5,099 nt of DNA from an uncultured Clostridium sp. Lineage in GTDB: Bacteria > Bacillota > Clostridia > Lachnospirales > Lachnospiraceae. The stretch spans positions 1 to 5,099 of the forward strand of contig CAJJLI010000213.1 in assembly GCA_905192625.1 (NCBI GenBank), written 5' to 3'. This document shows positions 4,719 through 5,099 of the stretch, piece by piece; within the stretch, counting starts at the first letter, position 1, and the number at the start of each line of letters is the position of its first letter. The notes under the pieces were generated by a model, which made no database searches, was not told where the DNA came from, and was given only the letters and a program-made list of their open reading frames with translations. Position numbers and translations under genes: made by a program.

Positions 4719-5099
4719 ATGTTAACTAGTAAAGATATTATGAAAATTATTCCTCACCGTAGCCCATTTTTATTAATAGATAGAATCGATGAATTAGTAC
4801 CAGGGGTGCGTGCGATAGGAAAGAAATGTGTTAGTTATAATGAGCCTTTTTTTGCTGGACACTTTCCTGAAGAACCAGTCATGCCAGGAGTATTGATTAT
4901 TGAAGCATTAGCTCAAGTGGGTGCAGTTATTTGTTTGTCTGTAAAAGAAAATATAGGAAAAACAGCATATTTTGGAGCTATTAATAAAGCAAGATTTCGC
5001 AATAAAGTTGTCCCAGGAGATGTAATAACCTTAGAAGTAGAATTAATCAAAAATAAAGGTAATGTAGGTGTCGCTACTGCAAAGGCATATGAAGAGGAT
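4719..5099 (+). CDS. fabZ: 3-hydroxyacyl-ACP dehydratase (3' end outside the window)
   Basis: FabZ removes water from (R)-3-hydroxyacyl-ACP to give trans-2-enoyl-ACP, the substrate of the enoyl reductase. ATG 4719 opens a frame of 127 codons that reaches the window edge without a stop; the family is usually about 140-150 residues, so only a short C-terminal piece is missing. The hotdog-fold signatures are present: PHRSPFLLIDRI at 12-23, then EPFFAGHFPEEPVMPGVL with catalytic His48, and IIEALAQVGAV with catalytic Glu62. FAGHFP and MPGVLIIEALAQ fit FabZ rather than FabA. Whether it can also isomerise the double bond, as enterococcal FabN does, cannot be told from the motifs. Being last in view, it probably leads into accC, accD and accA. 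Confidence 0.95.
   Translation, partial: MLTSKDIMKIIPHRSPFLLIDRIDELVPGVRAIGKKCVSYNEPFFAGHFPEEPVMPGVLIIEALAQVGAVICLSVKENIGKTAYFGAINKARFRNKVVPGDVITLEVELIKNKGNVGVATAKAYEED

Overview
The window is an AT-rich stretch of bacterial DNA with every convincing gene on the + strand. It holds the front half of a type II fatty acid synthesis (FAS II) operon, preceded by an unrelated-looking pair: an ECF-type sigma factor and a small membrane protein. The order acpP-fabD-fabG-fabF-accB-fabZ, the AT-rich codon use, the strong Gram-positive ribosome binding sites and sequence details (GLSLGEYAAL in FabD, SLGFGGHNAS and DEELDLDY in FabF) suggest a Clostridia-class Firmicute, probably close to Lachnospiraceae. 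That placement is inferred from family knowledge, not from a search.

Layout. 2-421: 3' part of an ECF-like sigma factor gene, cut by the window edge. 411-800: a 129-residue protein with one transmembrane segment, overlapping the sigma gene by 11 nt and placed like an anti-sigma factor. 838-1071: acpP. 1072-1261: the only sizeable non-coding gap (190 nt), with a long imperfect hairpin, a good extended -10 promoter candidate and short degenerate repeats resembling the start of fabD. 1262-2182: fabD. 2233-2982: fabG. 3001-4233: fabF. 4265-4702: accB. 4719-5099: fabZ, cut by the right edge close to its expected end.

How the genes work together. AccB (BCCP) carries the biotin on which acetyl-CoA carboxylase makes malonyl-CoA. 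FabD moves the malonyl group onto holo-ACP (AcpP). FabF condenses it with the growing acyl-ACP, FabG reduces the 3-keto group, and FabZ dehydrates the 3-hydroxyacyl-ACP. The missing elongation step is the enoyl-ACP reductase. In several related Firmicute clusters fabK lies between acpP and fabD, but here that position is a 190-nt gap; fabH and fabT are also not seen upstream. accC, accD and accA would be expected to the right, but are not visible.

The core genes look intact, with all expected catalytic residues. The points worth a second look are regulatory: the hairpin plus promoter that may separate acpP expression from the enzymes, the fabD-start-like repeats, a perfect 8-3-8 palindrome beside a possible promoter inside the second gene, and the sigma/membrane-protein pair directly upstream of a lipid operon. 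I see no mobile element, CRISPR array, tRNA or rRNA, and no clear case for an entirely new system.
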